Positions 51,591 to 60,410 of a stretch of 64,000 nt of DNA are shown in pieces. Origin of the DNA: M3007 sp044226205 (GTDB lineage Bacteria > Bacteroidota > Bacteroidia > Chitinophagales > Saprospiraceae); contig JBGAHL010000015.1 in the NCBI GenBank assembly GCA_044226205.1, positions 54,197 through 118,196 of the forward strand, read 5' to 3'. A program made the position numbers and the translations under genes. Below the pieces are notes generated by a model. The model had not been told where the DNA came from and made no database searches. It was given only the letters and a program-made list of their open reading frames with translations. Within the stretch, counting starts at the first letter, position 1, and each line of letters begins with the position of its first letter.

Positions 51591-54500
51591 ATGAAAAACA
51601 CCTTGCATCCGGCGGGAATATGCCTGATTGCCTTGCTGCCCCTGCTGCTGGGGCAATGTTCGGACCGAAAAAAAACGCTTTACGAATCCACTCCGCCAAC
51701 GGCCGCGGCGCCGACAGCCTCCACTCGTTTCGTGACGCACCCGGCAGAGGAAACGGGCGTTTCTTTCGTCTTTACCGTCGATGAGGAGTACCGCTACAAT
51801 TTTACGATGGACCCCTACATCTACAACGGCGGGGGCGTGGCGGTGCTTGATGTCAACAAAGACGGCTTGCAGGATCTGTTTTTCACCGCCAGGCTGCAAG
51901 GCTGCCGCCTGTACCTGAACCAGGGCAATTTCAAATTTGCCGACATCTCTGAATCCTCCGGCGTAGCCAAACACAGCGGCCTGAAAACCGGCGTCGTGGT
52001 GGTGGATGTCAATGCCGACGGCTGGCCCGATCTGTACGTTTGCCGCACCTGGCTCACGCCAGTGCCTGAACGGCGCAATTTGTTGTTAATCAATAATAAA
52101 GACAATACTTTCAGCGAGCGCGCCGCCGAATTTGGCCTCGCCGATCTGTCGGCCAGCCAGCACGCCAATTTCTTCGATTACGACCTCGACGGCGACCTTG
52201 ACTGCTACGTTGTCAATCATCCCGTCGATTTTCACAACATCAACATCGCCGACTACCAGCCGAGCGGCGCGGCGCCCTCGGCCGCGGCTACCGCCCCCAA
52301 AACCGAATACGATTCCGACCGGCTGTATCGCAACGACGGCAAAGGGCATTTCACCGACGTCAGCAAGGCGGCCGGAATCGTCAACCGCGCCTGGGGACTC
52401 AGCAGCATCGCCGCCGATTTCAACGAGGATGGCTGGCCCGATCTCTTCGTGGCCAACGACTTCATCATGCCCGACTTTTTATACCTCAACAACCACGACG
52501 GCACGTTCAGCGAGCAGGCGGGCCGCTGGTTTCGCCACACAGCCAACCACAGCATGGGCGCCGACTACGCCGACCTCAACGGCGACGCACTGCCCGATCT
52601 CGTGGTGCCCGATATGCTCGGCGACAGCCCCGAACGCCGCAAAATGCTGATGAACACCATGCAACGCGAACGGGTCAACACCCTCCTCCGCCAGGGCTAC
52701 GGGCGCCAGCAGATGCGCAACGTGTTGCAGATCAACAACGGCAACCAAACTTTTTCGGAGCAGGGCTGCCAGGCCGGCATTCAGGCGACAGAATGGAGCT
52801 GGGCGCCGCTGGTGGCCGATTACGACAACGATGGCCGCAACGACCTCTTCCTGACTTCCGGGGTCTTGCGCGACCTCAACGACCTCGACTTTTTCTTCTA
52901 CACCGCCGATTCGATCAACCGAACGGGTGGCGTCAATGCCAAGCGTTTCAAATCCTTTCAGGAATACACCGGGCTGATCCCTTCTTTTCCCAGCCGCAAC
53001 TACATGTACCAAAATAGGGGCGACTGGCCCCTGGCCGACGCCACGGAAGCCTGGGGGCTCTCCCAGCCGGGTTTTACCAACGGCGCGGCTTACGCCGACC
53101 TCGACAACGACGGCGACCTCGATCTGATCACCAGCCGAATCGGCACGGCGCCGGGTATTTTTGAAAATAAAGCGACCGGCACCGGCAAAAACCATTGGCT
53201 GCAAATCAAATGCGAAGGCCCTGCGCAAAACCCGTTCGGCACAGGCGCCAAAATCAGGGTGAAAGCCGGCAACCAGGTTTTTTACCACGAAATGACGCCC
53301 GTTCGGGGCTTCTATTCCTCGGTCGAGCCCATCTTTCAGGTGGGACTCGGCGCAGCCATGTCTGTTGATAAAGTGGAAATCGAGTGGCCCGGTAGCGGAT
53401 ATCAAATTTTGGAGCAACAGCCTGCCAATCAACGAATTATATTGAAATATTCGGAGGCAAAACCCGGAAAATTACCACCCCGGCAAGCCGACAATGGGCC
53501 TTCCGGCGTGCGGTACAGCGACCTTGCGCAGCAAAACGGCCTGCGCTTCACACACCGCGAAAATGACTTCGACGATTACGAACGGGAGCGCCTGCTGATG
53601 CGCCAATATTCCCGCCCGGGCCCTGCACTGGCCCTCGGCGACGTGGACGGCGACGGTCAGGAGGATGTGTTTGTCGGCGGCGCGCGCGGCCAATCGGGCA
53701 GCCTTTTTTTGCAAAAAGGCAAAGGTGTTTTTGTGGAAAATCCCGCACATCCGTTTGAGACGGTTTGCGACGCGGCGGCTGCCCTGTTTTTTGATGCCGA
53801 CGGCGACAAGGACCTCGATCTGCTGGTTGTGAATGGCGGCAATGAAGCGCCGGCCGGCGATCCTTCCTACCAGGACCGGCTGTACCGCAACGATGGCCGG
53901 GGCAATTTTTCCCTCGACGCCAGCGCCTTGCCCGCCGAAAAAGAAAGTGGCTCGGTGGCCCGTGCGCACGATTACGACAACGACGGCGACCCCGACCTCT
54001 TCATCGGCAGCCGGGTGAGCCCCGGCCGGTTCCCGACGCCGCCGCGCAGCATGGTCTGGCGCAACGATGGCGGCCGCTTTGTGGATGTCACCGCCGAACT
54101 TGCCCCGCAATTTGAACACATTGGCATGGTGACCGACCTGCAATGGGCCGATCTGGATCGCGACGGCACGGCCGAACTGATCGTGGCAGGGGAGTGGATG
54201 CCGGTCAGCATTTTCAAAAAAGACGGACAAGTATTCAAAAACGTCACCGAATCGTACGGCGCCGCGCAGTCGAACGGTTGGTGGAACTGCCTGACTATCA
54301 GTGATGTGGACAACGACGGCGACCCTGATATTTTGGCGGGTAACGAGGGCCTCAACGGGCGTTTCGCCACCTGGCCGGGGGGCTCCCTGAGGATGTTTGC
54401 CGCCGATTTCGACGGTAACGGCAGTATCGATCCCCTGCTGGCCATCCCGCAACGGGGCGGCTATGCGCCAGCTACGCAGCGCGACCTGCTTGCCCAGCAA

Positions 54501-54977
54501 TTGCCGCTCGTCCGGAAAAAATTCCCCCGCTACCACGACTACGCGCTGGCAGGTATCGAGGACCTGTTTTCGGCAAAAGAACTGGAAGCCGCGCAACAGC
54601 TGGAAGCGGTGGAATTGCGCAGCGGCTGGTTTGAAAACAACAAGGGCAAACTGGTTTTCCATGCATTCCCGCCCACGGTACAGGTGGCGCCGGTGAATGT
54701 CATTTTGGCCGTTCCGACTGAAAACGGGCTTCCGCAACTCCTCTTTTTGGGCAACCGCATGGGCAACGAGCCTGAAACCGGCCCGCTCGACGCTTCCTGC
54801 GGCGTTTGGCTGGACAACAAGGGTGGCGGCAACTTTCAGGTCGTGCCCAACCGGCTGAACGGCATCTGGGCTTGTGGCGAGGTGCGTCGGGCGGAAGTGT
54901 TGCGCCTGACAAATGGGCAGTCGGCATTTGTTGTCGCCGGCAACAACGGACCCGTTCAGCTGTTTTATCCGCAATGA
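51591..54977 (+). CDS. FG-GAP/VCBS-repeat lipoprotein with ASPIC/UnbV domain (CRTAC1-like)
   Basis: A protein of 1128 residues. The signal ends in LLGQC with Cys23 as lipidation site. Two sets of calcium-binding FG-GAP repeats: the first at about 75-520 (DVNKDGLQDLFF, DVNADGWPDLYV, DYDNDGRNDLFL, DLDNDGDLDLIT), then an ASPIC/UnbV domain at about 525-620 (GTGAKIRVKAGNQVFYHEM), then a second set at about 640-1000 (DVDGDGQEDVFV, DYDNDGDPDLFI). Expected location: outer-membrane surface. Members are of unknown function, perhaps carbohydrate or matrix binding. It overlaps the next gene by four bases. Confidence 0.88.
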   Translation: MKNTLHPAGICLIALLPLLLGQCSDRKKTLYESTPPTAAAPTASTRFVTHPAEETGVSFVFTVDEEYRYNFTMDPYIYNGGGVAVLDVNKDGLQDLFFTARLQGCRLYLNQGNFKFADISESSGVAKHSGLKTGVVVVDVNADGWPDLYVCRTWLTPVPERRNLLLINNKDNTFSERAAEFGLADLSASQHANFFDYDLDGDLDCYVVNHPVDFHNINIADYQPSGAAPSAAATAPKTEYDSDRLYRNDGKGHFTDVSKAAGIVNRAWGLSSIAADFNEDGWPDLFVANDFIMPDFLYLNNHDGTFSEQAGRWFRHTANHSMGADYADLNGDALPDLVVPDMLGDSPERRKMLMNTMQRERVNTLLRQGYGRQQMRNVLQINNGNQTFSEQGCQAGIQATEWSWAPLVADYDNDGRNDLFLTSGVLRDLNDLDFFFYTADSINRTGGVNAKRFKSFQEYTGLIPSFPSRNYMYQNRGDWPLADATEAWGLSQPGFTNGAAYADLDNDGDLDLITSRIGTAPGIFENKATGTGKNHWLQIKCEGPAQNPFGTGAKIRVKAGNQVFYHEMTPVRGFYSSVEPIFQVGLGAAMSVDKVEIEWPGSGYQILEQQPANQRIILKYSEAKPGKLPPRQADNGPSGVRYSDLAQQNGLRFTHRENDFDDYERERLLMRQYSRPGPALALGDVDGDGQEDVFVGGARGQSGSLFLQKGKGVFVENPAHPFETVCDAAAALFFDADGDKDLDLLVVNGGNEAPAGDPSYQDRLYRNDGRGNFSLDASALPAEKESGSVARAHDYDNDGDPDLFIGSRVSPGRFPTPPRSMVWRNDGGRFVDVTAELAPQFEHIGMVTDLQWADLDRDGTAELIVAGEWMPVSIFKKDGQVFKNVTESYGAAQSNGWWNCLTISDVDNDGDPDILAGNEGLNGRFATWPGGSLRMFAADFDGNGSIDPLLAIPQRGGYAPATQRDLLAQQLPLVRKKFPRYHDYALAGIEDLFSAKELEAAQQLEAVELRSGWFENNKGKLVFHAFPPTVQVAPVNVILAVPTENGLPQLLFLGNRMGNEPETGPLDASCGVWLDNKGGGNFQVVPNRLNGIWACGEVRRAEVLRLTNGQSAFVVAGNNGPVQLFYPQ

Positions 54978-55549
54978 ACCACCTCGCGCACTGTTACCTG
55001 TCCTTTGGCGACGCCGATTTGTTGCTGGGCAATTTTATCGCCGATTTTGTCAAAGGGCGGCGTTGGGAGGAATATCCGGCGCCTGTGCAGCGCGGAATTT
55101 TTCTGCATCGCGCGATTGATTCATTTACCGACGAGCATCCTGCGGTGAGGCAAAGCACGGCGCGAGTGCGCCCCTTTGCGGGGCGATATGCCGGCCCGGT
55201 TGTGGATATTTTGTACGATTTTTTACTGGCGGAGCAGTGGGCGCAGATAACGCCGCAGCCCTTCGGCCCTTTTGTACAACAAACTTATAAAATGCTGGAA
55301 ATCAGGCGACTGGAAATGCCTGAGCCCTTAAAGGAGCGCTTGCCCCGTATGCTGGCCGGGGATTTTCTCACCGGGTATGCCCGGCCGGAGGGGCTGGAAT
55401 TTGTGCTGGAACGATTCAGCCGGCGCTTGCCCGGGGGCATGGACTGGCCCGCTTTGAAGACCCATTTTTTGGCAGAAAAAGCCGCCTACTTGGAAGATTT
55501 TTCCACTTTTTTCCCCTTGCTGGAGGGGCATGCGAGGGCATTTTTGTAA
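54974..55549 (+). CDS. acpH: Acyl carrier protein phosphodiesterase (AcpH family)
   Basis: A 191-residue protein starting MNHLAHCYLSFGDADLLLGN, with IADFVKGRRWEEYP and FLHRAIDSFTDEHP. The conserved His/Asp residues match the metal-dependent AcpH fold. AcpH removes the 4'-phosphopantetheine from ACP. The ATG overlaps the TGA of the preceding gene (ATGA), so translation is coupled, an odd pairing with a surface lipoprotein. It converges on the kinase gene with 5 bases between stops. Confidence 0.88.
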   Translation: MNHLAHCYLSFGDADLLLGNFIADFVKGRRWEEYPAPVQRGIFLHRAIDSFTDEHPAVRQSTARVRPFAGRYAGPVVDILYDFLLAEQWAQITPQPFGPFVQQTYKMLEIRRLEMPEPLKERLPRMLAGDFLTGYARPEGLEFVLERFSRRLPGGMDWPALKTHFLAEKAAYLEDFSTFFPLLEGHARAFL

Positions 55550-55554
55550 AAAAA

Positions 55555-56487
55555 TTACGCCAGATCCACGTAGATGGACGAGCGGTCCACCAGATCGGGC
55601 AGAGGGCCGAAATGGCTGATTTTGATCTCCGCCATCCTTCGGCCGGAGATCGCGCATTCCAGGAGGTTTTTGCCATCGAGGCGGGCGGTGAGGTAGCCTG
55701 ACCAGAAGGCATCGCCGGCGCCGGTGGTATCTTTTACTTCGACGGCTCTGCCGGGCAGGAAATGTCGTTCGGAATCGTTGGCCACCCAGCAACCCTGAGC
55801 GCCGAGGGTGTAGCAAACCTCGGTAGCGCCCATTTTGAGGAAGTGATCGAGCACGGCGTCGGGCGCCGGGCTGTTGTCTTCGTAGAGGCGGCTCCAGTCG
55901 ACATCGCTGACTTTTACGAGTGCGCCGAGGCGACAGATTTCGGCCACAAGTCGTTGTGCTTCAAGGCGATCGGGCCAGATTTTTTCGGCGTAATTGGCGT
56001 CGAGGCTGAGTTGGCACTTGACGCGCCGCGCCTTCTCCGCTGCTTCGAGAATCACCCGTTGCGCCGGGTTTTTGCTCATGGCGAAGCAGGTGGTATGGAA
56101 AATGGAAATTTCTTCAAAACGGCTGTACGGAAACTGGCGAATCATCAGCATGGCATCGGCGCCGCGGTAGGCCTGAAAATTGGCCACGGCCGCCGAGCGG
56201 GTCACGAGAATCAGCGTAGTCGGTTCGTCCACTTGCGAAACGTATGACACATCGACACCCAGACGGCCGACATAGTTGCGGAGTACCGTACCCATATCGT
56301 CGTTGCCTACGGAGGCGATCAGGATGGCCTTATTGCCGAGGCGGGCCATGTTCATGCACAAATTGGCGGGGCTTCCGCCCGGGATACGTTTAAAAAGCGT
56401 GGCTTCGTCGAGCGTGCTGGCAAATTCTGCCGTGATAAAATCCACTAAAAGTTCACCTGCGCTGAGAATGTCGATGGGTCTTCGCAT
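55555..56487 (-). CDS. PfkB-family carbohydrate kinase
   Basis: A 310-residue ribokinase-fold kinase. The N-terminal region GGSPANLCMNMARLGNKAIL is the first PfkB signature, and DTTGAGDAFWSGYL near the C-terminus is the second, with the catalytic Asp. Sequence alone does not settle whether fructose, ribose, 2-keto-3-deoxygluconate or a nucleoside is the substrate. ATG 56487 was chosen; an upstream TTG three codons away is possible. A 472-base gap with a palindromic repeat separates it from groES. Confidence 0.87.
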   Translation of the reverse strand: MRRPIDILSAGELLVDFITAEFASTLDEATLFKRIPGGSPANLCMNMARLGNKAILIASVGNDDMGTVLRNYVGRLGVDVSYVSQVDEPTTLILVTRSAAVANFQAYRGADAMLMIRQFPYSRFEEISIFHTTCFAMSKNPAQRVILEAAEKARRVKCQLSLDANYAEKIWPDRLEAQRLVAEICRLGALVKVSDVDWSRLYEDNSPAPDAVLDHFLKMGATEVCYTLGAQGCWVANDSERHFLPGRAVEVKDTTGAGDAFWSGYLTARLDGKNLLECAISGRRMAEIKISHFGPLPDLVDRSSIYVDLA

Positions 56488-56959
56488 ACCGTTCAATCAA
56501 TCGTTTGTTTCTGAGGCCGAAGGATCAGGATTAAGTATAAAAGATTGAAAACAAGAACCTTATAAAGGCGTTGAATCGTGTCGTTCGGTCAAATCGGTCG
56601 CAATGATAAGGCTTTTTCATGGCCCTGTACATGCCCTGCGTGTCTTGTTGAGAAAAATAAAAATGGTGACTAAACCCTGTTGCACTTTTTCACCGCCAAG
56701 ACGCAAAGACGCGAGGAAATTCGCGCCCCCTTTGCGCCTTTGCGCCTTGGCGGTGAAAAAGTGCAACAGGGTTTAGTCACCATAAAAATTGCTGTTTGCT
56801 GACAGTTATGACAGCCTGACGCGCCCGGCTTGTCAAAATCTGAAAAAATGGCAGAAAACCCGTCTTGGCACAAAGTCTGATAAGGGGCGTTGTCCGAATT
56901 ATATTCCGTTCGGTATTTCCAATTAGTGTATCACCAAAACAAAAAAATATTTCAGACGT
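56488..56959. other. Intergenic region between the PfkB kinase and groES
   Basis: 472 bases between divergent genes. It holds the large inverted repeat at 56663-56783. No CIRCE element (TTAGCACTC-N9-GAGTGCTAA) was found before groES. A weak TTG (56890-56892) is followed 21 bases later by TATTTCCA, which does not fit TAnnTTTG. No other gene is supported. Confidence 0.65.
56663..56783. repeat. Palindromic repeat element with 49-bp arms
   Basis: The arms (about 56663-56711 and 56735-56783) match with only two differences, giving a near-perfect 120-base hairpin. The loop side carries the tandem CGCAAAG/CTTTGCG motif. The two differences would be G-U pairs in RNA read from the minus strand. The CGCCAAGGCGCAAAGGCGC-type core resembles a repeat I associate with many Bacteroidota and other genomes. 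No coding frame inside is credible. Confidence 0.75.
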
Positions 56960-57223
56960 ATGAAACCAATCGCTGACCGTGTAATCGTGAAGCCGGCCCC
57001 CGCAGATGAGAAAACCAAAGGCGGCCTGATTATTCCCGACACTGCCAAGGAAAAACCGCAGCGCGGCGAGATCGTCGCCGTGGGCCCGGGCAAAGATGGC
57101 AACCTGATGACCGTTCAAGTAGGTGATATCGTGCTGTACGGCAAATACTCCGGCCAGGAAGTCAATATCGAAGGTCATGACTACCTCATCATGCGTGAGG
57201 ACGATATTCTTGTTGTGCTCTGA
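56960..57223 (+). CDS. groES: Co-chaperonin GroES
   Basis: An 87-residue GroES starting MKPIADRVIVKPAPADEKTK. The mobile loop region (GGLIIPDTAKEKPQRGEIVA) is present, as are the YGKYSG turn and the C-terminal DYLIMREDDILVVL. It caps the GroEL ring during protein folding. groEL follows 48 bases later, giving the usual groESL operon. No CIRCE operator is seen, so regulation differs from the HrcA model. Confidence 0.96.
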   Translation: MKPIADRVIVKPAPADEKTKGGLIIPDTAKEKPQRGEIVAVGPGKDGNLMTVQVGDIVLYGKYSGQEVNIEGHDYLIMREDDILVVL

Positions 57224-57271
57224 TTTTCCCGAATCCAAAATCACCTTTTATAAAAAAATTATCCATAAAAT

Positions 57272-58909
57272 ATGGCTGCTAAGCAAATTAACTTCAATAG
57301 CGACGCCCGCGAAAAACTCAAAGAAGGCATCGATGCCCTCGCTGACGCCGTAAAAGTTACCCTCGGCCCCAAAGGCCGCAATGTTGTTATCCAGAAATCC
57401 TTCGGCGCGCCGGCCATCACCAAAGACGGTGTTTCGGTCGCCAAGGAAGTGGAACTCGAAGATCCGGTCGCTAATATGGGCGCCCAGATGGTCAAAGAAG
57501 TTGCCTCCAAAACCGCCGATGCTGCCGGCGACGGCACCACCACCGCCACCGTTCTGGCGCAGGCTATGGTGCAGGCAGGCCTCAAAAGCGTTGCTGCCGG
57601 CGCCAATCCGATGGATCTCAAGCGCGGCATCGACAAAGCCGTGAAAAAAGTAGTGGCCGACCTGAAAGAACAAACCGAGGAAATCGGCGACGATTTCGAT
57701 AAGATCGAACAGGTAGCCGCCATCTCCGCCAACAACGACGAAACGATCGGCAAATTGATCGCCGACGCCATGAAGCGCGTTTCGAAAGACGGCGTTATCA
57801 CCGTGGAAGAAGCCAAAGGCACCGACACCTATGTAGAAGAAGTGATCGGTATGCAATTCGACCGCGGCTACCTCAGCCCCTACTTCATCACCGACGCCGA
57901 AAAGATGGTGGCCGAGTACGAAAGCCCGTACCTGCTCATCACCGACAAGAAAATCAGCAACATGCAGGAGTTCATCCCCATCCTGGAGAAAACCCTGCAA
58001 ACCGGCCGCCCGATGCTCGTCATCGCCGAAGACGTCGACAGCCAGGCGCTGGGCGTGCTCGTCGTCAACCGCTTGCGCGCCGGCCTCAAAGTGGTTGCCG
58101 TGAAAGCTCCCGGCTTCGGCGACCGCCGCAAAGCCATGCTCGAAGACATCGCCATCCTCACCGGCGGTACGGTCATCAGCGAAGAACAAGGCTACAAACT
58201 CGAAAACGCCGACCTGAGCCACCTGGGCTCCTGCGAACGCGTCACCGTAGATAAAGACAACACGACCGTTGTAGGCGGCAAAGGCAGCCATGACGCGATC
58301 AAAGCCCGCATCAACCAGATCAAACAACAGATCGAAGCAACCACCAGCGACTACGACAAGGAAAAACTGCAGGAACGCCTCGCCAAACTGGCCGGCGGTG
58401 TAGCCGTTCTCTATGTCGGCGCGGCCACCGAGGTGGAAATGAAGGAGAAAAAAGACCGTGTGGACGACGCTTTGCACGCCACCCGTGCAGCCATCGAAGA
58501 AGGTATCGTTGCCGGCGGCGGTGTCGCACTGGTGCGCGCCCTCAGCCACCTCAATGGCATGAAAGGCGAAAACGAAGACGAAACCATCGGTATCGCCATC
58601 GTACGCAAGGCCCTCGAATCGCCCATCCGCATTATCGCTGAAAACGCCGGCGTGGATGGCTCCATCGTGTTCCATAAAGTGCTGGAAAACAAAGGCGCTT
58701 TCGGCTACAACGCCCGCCACGACCGCTACGAAGACCTGAAAAAAGCAGGCATCATCGACCCGACCAAGGTCACCCGCGTCGCACTCGAAAATGCCGCTTC
58801 CATCGCAGGCCTCGTGCTCACGACGGAATGTGTCATCAACGAAAAGCCGGAGAAAAAAGCGCCGGCCGGCGGCCACCCGGGCATGGGCGGCATGGACGGC
58901 ATGATGTAA
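57272..58909 (+). CDS. groEL: Chaperonin GroEL
   Basis: A 545-residue chaperonin. The equatorial domain begins MAAKQINFNSDAREKLKEGI and contains the ATP-binding DGTTTATVLAQAM (GDGTTTA). The apical domain and intermediate hinges follow the normal order (YLSPYFITDAEKM). It ends with the Gly-Met tail GGHPGMGGMDGMM. Together with GroES it folds cytosolic proteins. Length and motifs are standard, and codon use matches highly expressed genes. Confidence 0.98.
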   Translation: MAAKQINFNSDAREKLKEGIDALADAVKVTLGPKGRNVVIQKSFGAPAITKDGVSVAKEVELEDPVANMGAQMVKEVASKTADAAGDGTTTATVLAQAMVQAGLKSVAAGANPMDLKRGIDKAVKKVVADLKEQTEEIGDDFDKIEQVAAISANNDETIGKLIADAMKRVSKDGVITVEEAKGTDTYVEEVIGMQFDRGYLSPYFITDAEKMVAEYESPYLLITDKKISNMQEFIPILEKTLQTGRPMLVIAEDVDSQALGVLVVNRLRAGLKVVAVKAPGFGDRRKAMLEDIAILTGGTVISEEQGYKLENADLSHLGSCERVTVDKDNTTVVGGKGSHDAIKARINQIKQQIEATTSDYDKEKLQERLAKLAGGVAVLYVGAATEVEMKEKKDRVDDALHATRAAIEEGIVAGGGVALVRALSHLNGMKGENEDETIGIAIVRKALESPIRIIAENAGVDGSIVFHKVLENKGAFGYNARHDRYEDLKKAGIIDPTKVTRVALENAASIAGLVLTTECVINEKPEKKAPAGGHPGMGGMDGMM

Positions 58910-58950
58910 TCCGAGCGGTTCTCCAACGATTTTTATCTACCCGAAATACG

Positions 58951-58980
58951 AAGGGCGGCCAGTCATGGCCGCCCTTTTCG
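58951..58980 (+). terminator. Intrinsic terminator of groESL
   Basis: An 11-bp perfect stem (58951-58961 with 58966-58976), four-base loop, then TTTCGTTTC. It lies 41 bases past the groEL stop. Confidence 0.75.
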
Positions 58981-59079
58981 TTTCACCTCAAAACAGGCGG
59001 AATGACATCAGGCTTGATCAAAGTTTGTAGCCTTTTTGTTGGGGAAACAGGCGTTTTTTAGTTAAAAAAAATCTGCTAT

Positions 59080-59113
59080 TTTGCGACTGTTTTCAATTCT
59101 GGCAGTATTTTTG
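59080..59113 (+). promoter_or_regulatory. Putative promoter with long leader
   Basis: TTTG (59080-59083) and TATTTTTG (59106-59113), spacer 22. Start of the downstream gene is 271 bases further. Confidence 0.4.
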
Positions 59114-59384
59114 TCGCCGTATTCTACTTTTAATCCGCATCCATAATAATCGTAATCTCATGTGTGAAAAGTTCTTAGTGCCCTCCTTGTCTCCCTCGAC
59201 ATTCCCGGCCGGCGATCCTCTTTCGCAGCATGTAGTTCCCTTTCCAGACTAACCAAGTCTTTCGTTGCATGGCAGGTTTCCCTCTCATGCATTATGCTTT
59301 TTAAAGCCGTTACAAGCCTGAAAACCCTTCTAAACTTGTAAAATAGTACGGATTTAAATCAAGTATTTATCAGGGCTGTTAAGA

Positions 59385-59918
59385 ATGTCTTTTAATTACT
59401 TTACTACAGTTTTTGGCATTGTGTTGATCACTTTGGGCGCATGCAAGGCGCCAGTGGATCAGCAGTTTTTGGATTCGGTACAGAAGAGCAGCCAGCAAGC
59501 TGACTCCTCTATTGCCGCTTTGGCGCAATTGCAAACGCGCCTCGCAGGCCTGTCCAATGTAATAGACGCGGCTCCGGAGGATGTTCGGAAAGCCGCGCCG
59601 CAGCGTATCGAGGAGTTGAAACTCTCGGCACGCGAATACGCTGATAAAGTAACGGCCAATCTCGAACCGTACCAGCAACAAATCACCAAAGGCCGGGAGC
59701 TGGCTCAGCAGTACGCTGTGGGCAAAATCACGCTGGAAGAGGCCAAGAAGCAGTACGCCACTATAGAAGCTGAATACCAGTTGCTTGAGGAAATGAAAAC
59801 CGAGTTTTCGAAAACGCTCGAGCAGTACGAAGCCGAATTCAAAGCCATTGCGCAACCCGTTTTGTCCAACGGCGCCCCCACGGTAGCACCCGAGGGGAAA
59901 CCCGCAGAAAAGCAATAA
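59385..59918 (+). CDS. Coiled-coil lipoprotein of unknown function
   Basis: A 177-residue protein. The signal peptide ends in LGAC with Cys20 as lipidation site. The mature part is almost entirely helical and heptad-like (SSQQADSSIAALAQLQTRLA through EYQLLEEMKTEFSKTLEQYE), ending in a Pro-rich tail. It is predicted to be membrane-anchored in the periplasm or outer membrane. No enzymatic motif or named domain is recognised. A second small secreted protein follows 57 bases later and then a giant surface protein, so the three may form one unit. Confidence 0.65.
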   Translation: MSFNYFTTVFGIVLITLGACKAPVDQQFLDSVQKSSQQADSSIAALAQLQTRLAGLSNVIDAAPEDVRKAAPQRIEELKLSAREYADKVTANLEPYQQQITKGRELAQQYAVGKITLEEAKKQYATIEAEYQLLEEMKTEFSKTLEQYEAEFKAIAQPVLSNGAPTVAPEGKPAEKQ

Positions 59919-59975
59919 ACTCCATTCTACGATTTCAAATAGTCACTTCTCACTTTTATCAAAATTTTCTATCTT

Positions 59976-60380
59976 ATGATGAAAAGTTTGCTTCAACCCG
60001 CCAAACGGAGCATCGGGAAAACCCTGGTTGCAGGGTTTGCCTTGCTGGCTTTCGTTTTGATGGGCAGTGTGCAAATGTCGGCGCAGAACTACGTTCCTGC
60101 CGATCAGGCCGATGTTATCCTGAAGGATAAAATCAACACGGTCTATGCCCAGCTGCTCAACGAGACGCCCGGCACCTCCAACTACAACCTGTATTTTTCG
60201 AAAATCAACTACTGGACGGCCATCCGCAATTCTCTGGACCAAAACCAGAATGTCGGCACGGCCATTACTGCTTCTACGCCCTCGATTTGCTACCCGACGA
60301 GCACGGTCGATTGCCAGGCTCAGACCAAGGCGACCATGCAGACCATCATCAATGAAACAAAGGGTTATCTGATCCAGTAA
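59976..60380 (+). CDS. Small secreted protein of unknown function
   Basis: A 134-residue protein with a long signal peptide (about 1-37, ending QMSAQ). The mature part (NYVPADQADVILKDKINTVY) is a polar, helical, small domain with two cysteines at about residues 105 and 113. No known motif. Start ATG 59976 or 59979 are equivalent. It lies 30 bases upstream of the giant P-domain gene, suggesting co-transcription and export in a shared surface system; function is unknown. Confidence 0.65.
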   Translation: MMKSLLQPAKRSIGKTLVAGFALLAFVLMGSVQMSAQNYVPADQADVILKDKINTVYAQLLNETPGTSNYNLYFSKINYWTAIRNSLDQNQNVGTAITASTPSICYPTSTVDCQAQTKATMQTIINETKGYLIQ

Positions 60381-60410
60381 TTTATCCTTCAAAAATTAAA
60401 TCCTAATCTC

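Larger units (their letters stand above)
58910..59384. other. Intergenic region between groEL and the coiled-coil lipoprotein gene
   Basis: 475 bases. It holds the groEL terminator, then a promoter-like pair at 59080-59113 whose transcript would have a leader of about 270 bases. The leader contains a 30-codon open frame (from ATG 59160) that I do not support as a gene. No known riboswitch fold was recognised. Confidence 0.55.

Noticed and set aside
56670..56873. 67-codon minus-strand frame across the palindrome near groES
   Set aside because: Translation follows the repeat sequence (Arg/Lys-rich) and has no homology signal.
56880..56959. CIRCE or sigma-32-type heat-shock element before groES
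   Set aside because: The CIRCE consensus is absent. Weak TTG/TATTTCC spacing does not justify a call.
59160..59252. 30-codon frame MCEKFLVPSLSP... in the groEL-lipoprotein gap
   Set aside because: No amino-acid bias like that of the 44.36 kb leader, no terminator behind it, and no family. It could be chance.
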